Assembly (NCBI RefSeq): GCF_037042905.1
Contig: NC_087261.1
Location: 13,714,217 to 13,778,216, forward strand
Direction: 5' to 3'
DNA: 64,000 nucleotides
Source: Lytechinus pictus
Taxonomy: Eukaryota > Echinodermata > Echinoidea > Temnopleuroida > Toxopneustidae
Position numbers and translations under genes: made by a program. Under the pieces are notes generated by a model. That model saw only the letters and a list, made by a program, of their open reading frames with translations, was not told where the DNA came from and made no database searches. Of this stretch, positions 21,694 through 32,867 are shown piece after piece. Position 1 is the first letter of the stretch; each line of letters starts with the position of its first letter.

Positions 21694-24215
21694 TGATAAT
21701 AAAATAAACATGATCACGATATATCACGAAGTCGTACGTTGTTGAATATACGATGAGTTTATATGGACTCCATACGATCATCGTAGACCAAATTTGCGCC
21801 AAGTGTAGTATTTCTTCGTAGTATATTCTTGTTGGATCTGTTTACGCGTATATACTTATATAAACATGGTCACATGTGTCGTTCATATGAACTAAAACAC
21901 TGCATGCAGAGTTAAGCTCATAATTTAGCAACTTTACAATGTATATATTGTTACCATGGGAACTTAATAACTTGGTATGCTTGGTTCACGTTGTTATTTC
22001 TTCTTCAAGATCACCATTCTAAAACTCTTCTTGAATTCTTAAATTTATGATATATCATTGTTTGAAGGTTAACATGCATGGTGAATTTACTACTTCTTTT
22101 TTTTTGCAAAATGACTTCGCTAACTCTTGTTTTTTCTGTTATTATGGCTTCTTGTACACACATTATAAAATTGTTATTCATTTTCGCTGCAGTGATAGAC
22201 AGAGGAGAAATTCATTTTTAAGTGACATATTAACTGAACGAAAAAATAATCATATACAATATTTTGTTTTCACTCGATATTGTATGACATTTTGAGAAAG
22301 AAACACGCATATATCTGTTATTGTGTAGACCTGTGTATACATACATCATGTAATATATTGGACTTTGTCATGTCATCTTTATTATATTTTGGAAACGTGA
22401 AACGAAAAAAAAAATGAAATCTAGATATCTATGACACAAAATATATCACATTTACACATCAGTTGACGTCATGGAACCGACAAAATCCTGTATTCTCTTT
22501 ACCCATCATACCAACAAACAATAATTTTCCATGTCATGATGCAGTCATAACAACCGAATCTAAAAACGACCGACGCTATGTTGGTGGAAATAACGTATTG
22601 GTTTTGATCGGTCTGTACACTCAAATTTTCAAGGGTTTAAATAAATCCAAATCGGCTCTGAACAGTGAATATACCGAATATTGGATCTATATACAATCCT
22701 AACGATTTAACTTTTAAATCTCAAAAGATTTAAAACCATTTTTAAAGCGTTTTGTTCAAATCCACAAGGTTTTAATCTAAATATATTATTCGACTGGTAA
22801 CTATTAACAGCCGATATGGAGTTATTTTAAATCCTTGAAATTTAGAGTGTAGTAGGGTTCATGGTGTGACTACCCATAATGGAATAATCACAAATCAGCA
22901 TTATTGATTCAATTATTCAACATAGACTACTAAAAAAATGTAAGTGATAAGTTATTATTCACATAAACTTGTCAAAGCAGCACTGCTTAAATAGGAATGA
23001 GAAGAAGTGAAATTTATTTCACAGAGCCGTGTGAACGATTTTTTTTACTGAGGGTGCTGATGTAAATTTGGAAAGCAAGAAAAAAAAGGTTTTCACTTAA
23101 AAAAATTGAAATCATTTTTTTCCCTAGAAATTTGACAAGCCAAAAAAAAAGGGTTTTCAATACAAAATTAAGCTAACTTTGGTTAAAATCCTGAATTCTT
23201 ACACATCTTCCACAAAACCTGGGGGTGCTGCTCCCCAAGGAATCTTTTTTTGTGTGTGCTTCATTGTCCCCAGCAGGAGCCTCGCTTCCCAGGGCCATGT
23301 TATATCAATTCTTAATATTATCACTACGGATAATCTCTAGTAAATGAAACTACCCTGGCGTGCATGAAGTAGTAGTAGGCCTATATAACATATTTTCAGT
23401 AAAAGCCCTGGTTTTACATTGTGAGACACACCTACTCGACTTTAAATCCTAGTAGATATCCTTTAAAAAAAGACATAGAAAAGAAAAAGAAAAAAAGAAA
23501 GAAATATTTGAATTTTACTTTATTCATTTACTTTTTTTCAAAGAAAACAAACGTTAATAATATAATATTTATGATGGCGAAAATAGTCAAATTATGCCTA
23601 ATAAAAAGAAGAACCCCCCCCCCCCCTGTAGTTCACGTCATCTGACAGTACAACTTGGAGGATGGAAGCTCACAAAAAAAAAATAGTCTCTGGTCCTATG
23701 TAAGGAGTAACTTTGCCTGTGTGGTCATAAATAGTGTGAATCAGACGTAGACGTACGATACACTCGAAAGGATTTTCATGTTCAGTATTGAAATGTTCAA
23801 AGAAAAAAAAATGTATAATTGGTGCCTCGATACCTCATGTATTTTCCCATACCTATGAATTGCACGGACATTTTTTTTCAAAAATGGGTTTGAAAAAAAA
23901 AAACCAGGAACATACATTATTTCATTCCAAGTAGATGTCTAATGAACCTGCTGTATGTATTCAAAACGCTTGTGGAACTGTAAATTCAAGTGATGATTGT
24001 GTTTCTAGAATATGTACATGATGTATCTTGTATTATTAATTTGGGGAAAATCTCTGAGTTTATTAACACTGCACCAAATAAATTATTTCTGGATCACAAT
24101 GATTGAACGACATTTGCTTCTAAAGTGCCACAAAATAAAGATCACCTTTCCCCAAATGCACTCTGTGTAGATTATTTTGCTGTACCTTTCATGTCATGAT
24201 ATATGATAATGGGTG
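21694..24215. other. Downstream spacer of unit A
   Basis: No gene. Collinear with 11056-13690 and 15064-15115 of unit 0. It holds the GTTACCATGGGAAC palindrome at 21950-21963 and the empty target sites for the 11533 MITE (about 22160) and the 13694 hAT element (about 24161). A C10 run lies near 23616. Confidence 0.75.
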
Positions 24216-24458
24216 CACTGCAAAAACTCCGGTGTTGATTTAACACCAGCCCGGAATCTATCTATGTCCACACCATACAAGTGTTAAACAACACCAATTT
24301 CGTTTTGGTCTTACACCAGAAAGGTGTTTATACAACACCCATTAGTATTAAAACAGCATCGGTTTTATTCCAAACTGGTGTTGTTTCAAAAACTTCTCTG
24401 GTGTGGACATATATAGATTCCGGGCTGGTGTTAAATCAACACCGGAGTTTTTGCAGTG
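24216..24458. mobile_element. TIR element, 243 bp, unit A only
   Basis: Inverted ends CACTGCAAAAACTCCGGTGT / ACACCGGAGTTTTTGCAGTG extend about 55 bp inward (TTAACACCAGCCCGGAATCTAT). The interior repeats GGTGTT/AACACC words. The sister units read GATAATGGGTGTGATGG (15112) and GATAATGGGAGTGATG (39350) without it. A 2-bp TG appears duplicated. No coding. Confidence 0.85.
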
Positions 24459-26490
24459 TGTGATGGTGATTTTTTTGTGTAAATCTTTGTATTATTTGTG
24501 ATTGCCGGTAGATAATTGATTAAAGCAAAAAAGGGCTAAATGATCCTAGGGGATTTGTATGTGTTTTATTTAGGACAAGGTTTATAGTAAGCCTTGTGGA
24601 ATCACACACATCATGGTAATAATGTTTGTATGTCATTTGCCTTTAAATTAATTTTGAAAGTAAGAATGAGAATCGGACACGACTTGATGCATACAGGTTG
24701 AACACTGAGAAGAGAAGGATAGAGGCAACGAGGGAGAGACACATGGAAGAGGGAGACAGAGAAGGAGAAAGGAGAGAGAGAGAGAGAGACAGGGCGAGGA
24801 AGAAAGGGGGAAGAAAGAAAGAGATCAACAGAGATGCCGGGAGAGAGATATACCGGGAGAGCACAAAATAAATTTGTAAGTTGGTATTGGAAGTGATTTG
24901 CCTTTCAAGAACGACATGATCGTGTTAAGCGAATAGAGAAAATGAGAGAGAGCCATAGACAAACCTTTTATCGATAAAAAGAATATATAAAAAGTATTAA
25001 CTGCAAAGACTTTAATGAGAAGAAAGAAAGACAAACATGTTTTTTCATTTATTCATTTCAGTTTCGTTATTCAGTTTTTTATTTATTCATTTTTTTATTT
25101 TTATTCATTTAACTATTCATATTTTTTTTTTTGGGGGGGTAAACATTCTCGGGGCCCAGCCAATACGAGTGATTTATCTCAAGCCACAAATATTCGGCAA
25201 CACCTTACTAATATTTTTTCCAGGGGCTATTAAAGTAGACATGAGAAGACGATCACAAAAACTGAGATTTACATATCAATAGAAAGGTTTCAACCCTGTA
25301 TCTAACTCCATCCAGGTAACAAATAAAAAAGAAAATAACAAATTTAACCAACGAAACGCCACCAAAATCTGAAAGCTGGAAACGTAATTTCACGGAGAAA
25401 GGGTCGTTCAGGTGACGTCATGTCATGGTGTTTCTGAGTTGTGTACATGCACTTCAAAAACCCACGATCTCTCCCAACAGCAGAGCTTACATATATTTTG
25501 CGCTGGAAACATGGATATTTCTAAGATTTTTTACTTTATTCAGAGGAAAAACAAGGAAGCGATATGCAATGGTTATTTCTTTGTATATCATCACAAAGAT
25601 CGAAATATTAGCTGAGGGAATAAAAAGGGATACAAGGTTAGGTTACACAAAAGTAGCCTATGTACGGCGAATGAGGGACTTGGGAAGAAGGGCTAGTGTC
25701 TATAGTTAACTGATGTCTTAACTGCGATCATTTTTTTTTTATCATGTGTGGCTGCCTATATCACAAAACAGGCTTCATGCATATTTTGAAAATAATCTTC
25801 ATAATAATAGGCCGAATAACTCGAGTTTTAGCCAAGTTTTCCTGTCTGTTGATTCTTAGCTGACGACGTTTTTGTGATTGAATGTACTCTTCTGCAAGTG
25901 ATGCGGCTTTTACCAGACTGAAGCATTGTAGAATCGTTTGCGAACAGTGACAGTTTGCTTTGCACAAACTCCGCTAAATATTTCTACTTAAAGTGAACTC
26001 CCAGGTACGTCGACCTTCATTTAATTTGTATACCAATAAGTGATTAAGACGTGGATGTACAAGGGATAAGTAACTTATGGGAGACCGGACCCCCGAACAA
26101 CCTCTTATCTTCCACGTAACCAATGTGCCTGTGTGTATATGGAGCTATATATGTAGCACGCAACCGCGTGTGCTACCGCGAAAAATAACAACGACCGGGG
26201 AAGCATTTGAATAAACCCATCGTATAAACGTAGTCACTCACATCTCACAAATCTAAGTCAACAAAATGTTATTCACAATGTGAACTACATTAATATGAAC
26301 AATCGTACATAGGCTTTTGGGTTATATAGCTTTTAAAATTACAAAGTTTTTTTTGACACATTACAAAGTTTCTTCACATAGTTTTCTGTGCACAGCCGGT
26401 GACTAAAGGCATGATGTGACGTCACACGATCGAACTAATCCATTTACGATGCAGAGTTTCACGCTCATGGAACTCAAGTGGTATTTCTGT
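24459..26490. other. Remaining spacer of unit A
   Basis: Collinear with 15130-16500 at first, including the GA-rich block at 24695-24830 and the T/G run near 25121-25139. From about 25620 to 26400 the sequence has no match I can see in the other units. No gene found. Confidence 0.6.
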
Positions 26491-26499
26491 GGTACTACA

Positions 26500-28190
26500 C
26501 AATACAACAGACAATACCACATGGATAATAAGACTGGGGCTGAATCAGCCCCCCCCCCCCCCCGCCTCGACATTTTTCGTGATAGATCCGCCACGCCCAT
26601 GTTTTTGACCGCGTCGCTCCCTGACTTTCTATTTTCAAGTCTTGCTCAACTTTTAAAACCAAAGACGTTCCACAGTTATGTTTGTGCTTATTATGATCTG
26701 CGCATATTTTACACTCTGCTCGCTGACGTCACAATGGATGAACAGGTGATTAATTAGCTGTGGGTATGAACTGATTTTTCTCATCATCTGCACTCTAACT
26801 GCAGATCAGATGCGTTATTTTATGAAGCTAAAAAACTTTAATTATTCCATGGACCATTTAAAAAAAACATCTCTACAATTTTAAAATACTTTACTCTGCA
26901 GTGCTGCCAAAAATCACGAATATGACCCCGAGTTTGAATAGATGGTAAAGTGGTTTTGATTTTTTCTTCTCATAGATACAAAGCATTTGGCGCATTTTTG
27001 GTGTTTTAAAAAGCACATTTGCTCTAATGAAAATGCTGATAGTTTGAAAACAAGCACATGAAGCCCTATTTTTTTATGTTTGCACCTCTTAGGTATACCT
27101 TCCTCTGCAACTTTGCACATTTTGGTGAAAATGACATGGATTTTGAATAAAGTGCAGCATTTATTGTACTTTTGTAGTTTGTTATTGAAATTTCACTTTT
27201 TTGAGATTGGGTTTTTGTTATGTTTTACGCCATTTTTAAGAACTGACAGTGCTGTTAGACTCAAAATTGCAAACAAATAGCACTATAAATAGATTCTCCA
27301 TTCTAACGATACACTTATTAACTCTCTTGCGAAATTTGATGACTTTTTCATGTATTTTGACTGAGTAATAGAGGTTTAAACTCATTGTAGTGATCTTGCG
27401 AGGTCTAAAAATGCCAAATTCTTTTGAATGCGCAATCCGTAAGAACATTCATTCGGGTGAACTTTGAAGCTCCATAGCAAAAAATCAAGCACATGGACCT
27501 ATGTTAATTTTTGCATATTTCGAATATTCAGGTTCTAAAGTATCTATGTGCAAAGTTTGGTGAAAATGACATGAATTTCATTTTAACTGTGGAACGTCCT
27601 TAAAACCAAAATTGCGAGTCCCGGGTACGCGGTTCTAAAATTACGTAATGTTTTGTGAGTGCATGCATATAACAAATTGCTCAAAAATGTAAATTCGTGT
27701 ACAAATCCAATGCAAATAGTGTTTTTAGCCAAAATTCATAAATGTGTCATTATTTTTCTTTTTACTGATTAAATTCAGTTGATTTCATCTTGTATGTGGT
27801 CAAAATAAAGTCCCCGACAATTTCCGGCAATAAAGGAATAAAAAACTAAGAGTTGAAAAAACAAAGAAAAATATAAGAAATTGAGAAAACAATAAAATAC
27901 ATAAGAAAATAAATGCGATGTTTAATTTTTTTAAGTACATTTGATCAAATTCATATTAATAGTCTGTGAACCAAAAAATAGCATTTTAGGTGCATTATTA
28001 AGTTAATTAGAGCAAACTTTCGATTTTATGCATGACTTAGTATAATTCGATAGCAATGATATTTTGGCAAAATTTGATATTATATTTTTGTAAATTATGC
28101 TATGGGTAACGTGCGTACCAATTTTCATCACGATCGCCCGATCGACGTCCGAGATTTAAATTTCATGGCATACGAAATTATTTATTTAGG
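26500..28190. repeat. R1 repeat copy at the unit A/B junction, split by an insertion
   Basis: 26500-26653 and 27600-28190 together match 16510-17260 base for base apart from scattered changes. The 26664-27598 TIR element separates the two halves. A C14 run marks the start. Confidence 0.75.
26664..27598. mobile_element. TIR element, about 0.94 kb, unit B only
   Basis: GACGTTCCACAGTTA at the left is exactly inverted as TAACTGTGGAACGTC at the right. TTAAAACCAAA stands on both sides (26653-26663 and 27600-27610). The sister unit has one TTAAGACCAAA at 16635 with no insertion. The interior repeats TTTGGTGAAAATGACATG, near 27121 and again near 27558. There is no transposase. The exact border between TIR and duplication is ambiguous by 1-3 bp, so the superfamily is left open. 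Confidence 0.85.
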
Positions 28191-28459
28191 GCATTGTCTG
28201 ATACCTATTCGTGTTTGTGACAATAAAGCTAAGTCTTTGGGGCTACCCCAAAAACAAATTCATTAATGAACGATATTACGAATGGGGAGGGGCGACGAAT
28301 GTTATCAATATAATCCGGACTTTAATAGCAGCAAAATTTGAAAGTCTATCCTCTGTCACATGCAATTAAAGGAGCTGCAGTCGGAAAGGTTTTGTGGAAG
28401 TCCAAAGATGAGTAGAGAAGAAGCCTATCAGAGTTCCGTCGTCTCTGAAGTCGGTCTAA

Positions 28460-28640
28460 GTCCTTCTGGCCAGGACCAGTCTGGAAAGAGCAAATGCCCT
28501 GACAACAGTAGCTTGGCATGTTTGCTTCTCAATGAAAGTCTAACTCTCCAGAGGTTACGATCTGTGATACTTGACGTTTAGTCTGCAGAAGGCTCCATAG
28601 ATTAGTCCATTTCTCAATGATTGCCAGTCTAACATTATAT
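28460..28640 (-). pseudogene. Further-deleted LINE fragment (unit B)
   Basis: Corresponds to 17615-17849. It keeps CAGTCTGGAAAGAGCAA.TGCCCTG and TGGCATGTTTGCTTCTCAATG but has lost internal blocks. No readable frame remains. Confidence 0.6.
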
Positions 28641-28741
28641 GAGGTAAACTCGGTTATCAACATTTTCGGTTACTGAAAACTAAATAGACGTTTTTGGAAG
28701 GATTGTCAAGATTTCTTGCCAAGATCAGGTGAATGATCTGG
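28641..28741 (+). pseudogene. Broken tail of a gene-1-like GPCR (unit B)
   Basis: GAGGTAAACTCGGTTATCAAC, the same in-frame TGA as at 17850, then AAACTAAATAGACGTTTTTGG and GATTGTCAAGATTTCTTGCC. It is closer to gene 1 than the unit A copy at several bases. Its 3' flank matches to about 28985. Confidence 0.85.
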
Positions 28742-28989
28742 AATTGAAAAAAAAAATAAGTGCGAAACACGAAAGAGTAAAGCACAATCACGAACAGACG
28801 AGCAGTTGTGTAGTGCTCACTAATTATCGTTTTGAAACAGTCATTTTGAGGATGTACATGTCCACTAATATTCCTAAATGATTGTTGTACAGCGTTTGAG
28901 GTATTTTGCGTATATTTGCTGATTGGCTTTTTTTCCTAGTGTATATAGTTCTTTGACCATATTCATCACAAAATCTATTGTCAAGCACT

Positions 28990-30630
28990 CGTCTCTCTCT
29001 TCTCCCTCTCTTCCCCTTCGTCTCCCCATCTCTCTCTCACACACACACACTCTCTTAATAATGTCATTTCGATTTTTTTTCAGGTGTGACTGTCCAAAAT
29101 ATTCAATATATTAACCACCGTCCACCCTCCTTCCTCAATCAACTCATTTGAATTATCAATTACCTTAGCGTTTCAATTATTTTAGATTTTCCCCCAACTT
29201 TCTGTCGAGCAAAACTGCAGTTACAAACATTTTTTTTTTATTAAAAGATACAAATCTTTGCAACCAATGTTCTTGCTTCGATGGTAATCTGAAATGTCTC
29301 ATTGTAAAAGCAACGAGTCATGATATCAAATTGCATTTACCACTGGCAGATGAATAACTCATCTATTTTTTTTGCACGGTCGAATACCTCATAAAAGAAA
29401 TAATTCCTATTCTAATGCATTTATGTAATCCTCGTATTAGGCCAACACGACTTTGATATGAAATATTCTATTCTTTTATATTAATGGGTCTTTGATTTTT
29501 TTTCTTGATTTGGAGTCCGAGGATTAGGATCGCAAAACGCCATTAAATTCTCTTTTCATGATAATTTTTTTTTGTACAATACTGAATACAATAATGAATG
29601 TAAGAATAATGGACTGCGAATTAAATCAGGTAGAATAGTGGAAAACAACAAAAAATCGAATTAAAACAGATATGCCCTTTATTTAATTTTTACAATGTCT
29701 CTGATGTCACATTTTAATGATATACATTTTAATTCTTTCAAGTGTTTTTGTGAGTAATGTCCTTCTTTGTTTGTATAATGGAATTTTCTTATTCCTAATG
29801 TAGCTCCAAGTCAAAGAAATTAGAGATTTGTTTTCTTAATTTTAGGAACAATGAAATATAGTCCATTAATGGAAAGTCCCTAATGGCTTTTGCATTCATA
29901 AAAAAATTGAAGGGATTACGTTACAAAATCCAGAAATAAAATATGCAGTGGAAGTTATCTGGTAGCATCTTCATCAAAGGAACTTCTTCGATTCCTGAGA
30001 ACACTTGCTAATGCTTGGGTCATATTGTACTTTTTATTATAATGAAGAAAGGGGCAACTCCGGGTTAATATCACAGAACGCGGTACTCCCGGGGAGTTTG
30101 TATTAAAAGGAAGAAGAGGCAAGGTGACCCGAGGGTGACGCCATTGTTTTATTACAGTCGCACCAACAAACCGTGTCTGAACCACTGATCGCTGGACCAG
30201 TGCTCTGGGCGGACCAAAGATTATTCCGAATGGCAGGCATATCATTGGTTGACCTGGAGTAGGTTTCGTTGGCGTGAGTGTGACTGTAGAATAAGGGTCA
30301 TAATCAACTACATAGCCAAATACTCTTCTTTCTTTATTCAATCTTACATTTTCTATTCTTCTTCATTTTTCCACTTGAAAAAATCACAGCTACACTGACT
30401 AAAAAACAATGCTGATTGCAAGCAAAGATTCATTTAAAGTTTGAAAGAAAAGCAAAGTCGAGTTAAAAATATACTGGTAATGATATTTCTTAAAGCATTT
30501 GCTTTATTCAATTCTTTATATATACTTAATGAACTATGCCTGTTGTACTTTTAGCAATTTATATCTATGCTACAAATGTGATAAAGAATACATTGCAAAG
30601 GAGGATGTGATAGGCCGAGAGGACAAGCAA
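28990..30630. other. Spacer before gene 4
   Basis: Near-identical to 18200-19884. It holds a short (CT)n/(CA)n stretch (28990-29050). No gene. Confidence 0.7.
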
Positions 30631-30638
30631 TTACGTCA
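30631..30638. promoter_or_regulatory. TTACGTCA (CRE/ATF-like) upstream of gene 4
   Basis: Same element as at 9196 and 19885, 337 bp before the ATG. Confidence 0.35.
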
Positions 30639-30816
30639 CTGATGTTCTTTCTTCAGCCAACATCAAACAAAGGTACAGAGGGATGGTGTTCCAGCGATAT
30701 CTTCTGTGCCATGAACGTTTCTCAGTCCCCACCAATTATATAAACTGATCTCTTTTAAATCAGGTTGAATTGGACGTTTTGAAATCCATTCAGAGATTAT
30801 CCAACTGGTGTGCACA

Positions 30817-30823
30817 TATAAAG
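30817..30823 (+). promoter_or_regulatory. TATA box of GPCR gene 4
   Basis: TATAAAG 151 bp before the ATG. Confidence 0.55.
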
Positions 30824-30967
30824 CACTTACTTCGTGTACGATACACCCCATCTTCGAGCGATTCTAGGAGTTGATCAGCCATAGCCCCAACCACTCATCT
30901 ACCAAAGGAACAAAGGAGCAAACGGCGCATCCTGATTGATTGCTCCAGAGAAGCACCTGAATCGAAC

Positions 30968-32266
30968 ATGGCCATCATTCGGAGCGTCTTTTATGCTTTT
31001 TATGCAATCATATTCGCCATCGGACTGCCAAGCAATATGGTCATTTTGGCGGTGTACGCTGCAAAGAGGAAAAAGAACGGAACAGATGTATTCATCATGG
31101 GCCTGTCTATCACCGATTTACTCTCCTCGATGATATGCCTGCTTAAATTCAAGGTATGGGTCGCCAGTGACATCTTTTGCAAAATCAAATGGTTTATTGA
31201 CGGATCGTTTATAGGTCATCAGTGGATGATGACAGTAGCTATTAGCATTGACCGTTACTTAGCGGTGTGTTTTCCCGTTCACCGTCGGCCGAAGGTTCGT
31301 CAAGCCATCATCATTGTCGCCATCGCTTATATGTTAACTTTTACGACGATGATACCATGTATTCCGGCGATACATTACGTTGAACTCATCGAAGACTGCA
31401 TGTACAGGTCAGACCTCGAATGGTTCAAAAAGTTTGATAAATACTTTGGACAAGGGTACATCATTAGCATTATCTGCACGTCATCCTTATTCTATTGTCG
31501 GACCATTTTTGCCCTTCGTCGCCTGTCAAAGGTTCACGCAAGACTTGTTGGCAATCCATCTAGCAAATCGGCACTTCCAAGTGCCTCTAAGAATTCTTTG
31601 CACCTTGCACAAACCAATATCAACAACTCTGGAGAGACCGCATCATGTGAACGGATACCTAATCAGAAATCAGATGTTGATATTGGGCTTGGCAAGCCCA
31701 ACCACCAAACAGATCAACCAACTGTTTACCCGGTTCCGGGAAGCACTTTATCTGGATGCATCGATACATCTTTGAACATCCCGCCAAAAGAAGCATCTCT
31801 GCTTGCAACTACAAACGAGTCCTCTACAAGTCAAGGATCACAATGCAATCTGGAAACCGTCTCTGGCAAACATATTGATGTGCCTGGTCCTACCACTTCG
31901 ACAGGTTCAGCATCGGTGGTCCCCAACGCTCCATCATCACAGATGGCAATAGACCGTGGTGATCAGAATGACAAAAAAGACAGCCGTCTGTCAGAAAAGA
32001 AATTGACGGCAACACTCTGTGTCATTACCAGTATTCAGCTCATGAGCATGATACCGTTAGTCATCGGTAGATATATACCCATTGAAACGCGGCAAGCATT
32101 CATGAGCAGATCTAACGCACATCATACCATTTATGCCATTATCTTTCGCCTGTATGAAGTCAACTCGTTCATCAATGTGTTTGTTTATTGGCGATTGAAC
32201 AAGGTTTTCCGTCACGATTGTAAAGTTGTATTCGGACGCATTTGGCAGGTAGTCTTCAACAAGTAG
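30968..32266 (+). CDS. GPCR gene 4: rhodopsin-class receptor, single exon
   Basis: 432 residues, with the same landmarks as genes 2 and 3: N23, D50, Cys71/Cys144, DRY 95-97, long Ser/Thr/Asn-rich third inner loop, SMIP in TM6, and NVFVY 403-407. The tail is one residue shorter. The flanks follow gene 3, but several coding blocks follow gene 2 instead. These are ITDLLSS, GHQWMMT..ISIDRY with the same synonymous codons, PCIPAIHY, SALPSAS, and SSQMAIDRGDQNDKKDSR. From INNSGETAS to the end of TM7 it mostly tracks gene 3. The 3' flank diverges right after the stop and the polyadenylation signal seen in genes 2 and 3 is lost, so transcript processing may differ. The frame is fully intact. Confidence 0.94.
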   Translation: MAIIRSVFYAFYAIIFAIGLPSNMVILAVYAAKRKKNGTDVFIMGLSITDLLSSMICLLKFKVWVASDIFCKIKWFIDGSFIGHQWMMTVAISIDRYLAVCFPVHRRPKVRQAIIIVAIAYMLTFTTMIPCIPAIHYVELIEDCMYRSDLEWFKKFDKYFGQGYIISIICTSSLFYCRTIFALRRLSKVHARLVGNPSSKSALPSASKNSLHLAQTNINNSGETASCERIPNQKSDVDIGLGKPNHQTDQPTVYPVPGSTLSGCIDTSLNIPPKEASLLATTNESSTSQGSQCNLETVSGKHIDVPGPTTSTGSASVVPNAPSSQMAIDRGDQNDKKDSRLSEKKLTATLCVITSIQLMSMIPLVIGRYIPIETRQAFMSRSNAHHTIYAIIFRLYEVNSFINVFVYWRLNKVFRHDCKVVFGRIWQVVFNK

Positions 32267-32389
32267 GCCGTTGGAGTATAATTGTATCGACACTATACCA
32301 GACTCCTCGGTCGGCCTACCCCTGCAATGGCCGTAAGACGCCATTTGCGATATAAAGTCTAGTATTTAACAAAATCGTAGAGGTTTCTA

Positions 32390-32520
32390 CTTTGTTCAGT
32401 TCAGTTCAGTTCAATTCATTTATTTTCTCAGCATAAAAGAAAAATATATATATACAATATGTACATGAATGACAAATAATATCAGAGAAAATTGGAAACT
32501 ACAGAAAAGTTTATAAATAC
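32390..32520. repeat. Small AT-rich insertion after gene 4
   Basis: Starts with TTCAG reiterations (about 32396-32412) and runs through TTTATTTTCTCAG and (TA)n. It interrupts homology to the unit 0/A flank, which reads GAGGTTTgGACTTGGACAAGT without it. It resembles the 3' tail of a retroelement, but I cannot identify it. Confidence 0.35.
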
Positions 32521-32867
32521 TTGAACAAGTCTAGGGTGTTCGCGGAATCGTATGATAACCATACAATCAAAGTTTGTCGCTCTCGCGAGGTCGTATGATC
32601 GAGATGATGTTGAAAATGCGATTAGTTTAAGGACTCCGTACGATCATCGTAAGCCAAGCTTGCCCCACGCTTATTTTTTGTCTTTATAGTATATTCTATT
32701 GTTGTTGTTCTAATGATATAAGATCGAGAAATGAATACTCCTTGTAGGATTTCTTTATGCGTATGTAAGTAAGGATCAGGAATCGTTCCTATACACTACA
32801 AAACGTGCTCAGTAGAAGCTCATAATTTTGCAACGTTACAATGTATATATATCAGCATCATAGGAGC

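Noticed and set aside
29955-30341. 128-codon minus-strand frame with a relative at 19210
   Set aside because: Similarity is due to segmental duplication. The unit 0 counterpart does not keep the frame and no domain is seen.
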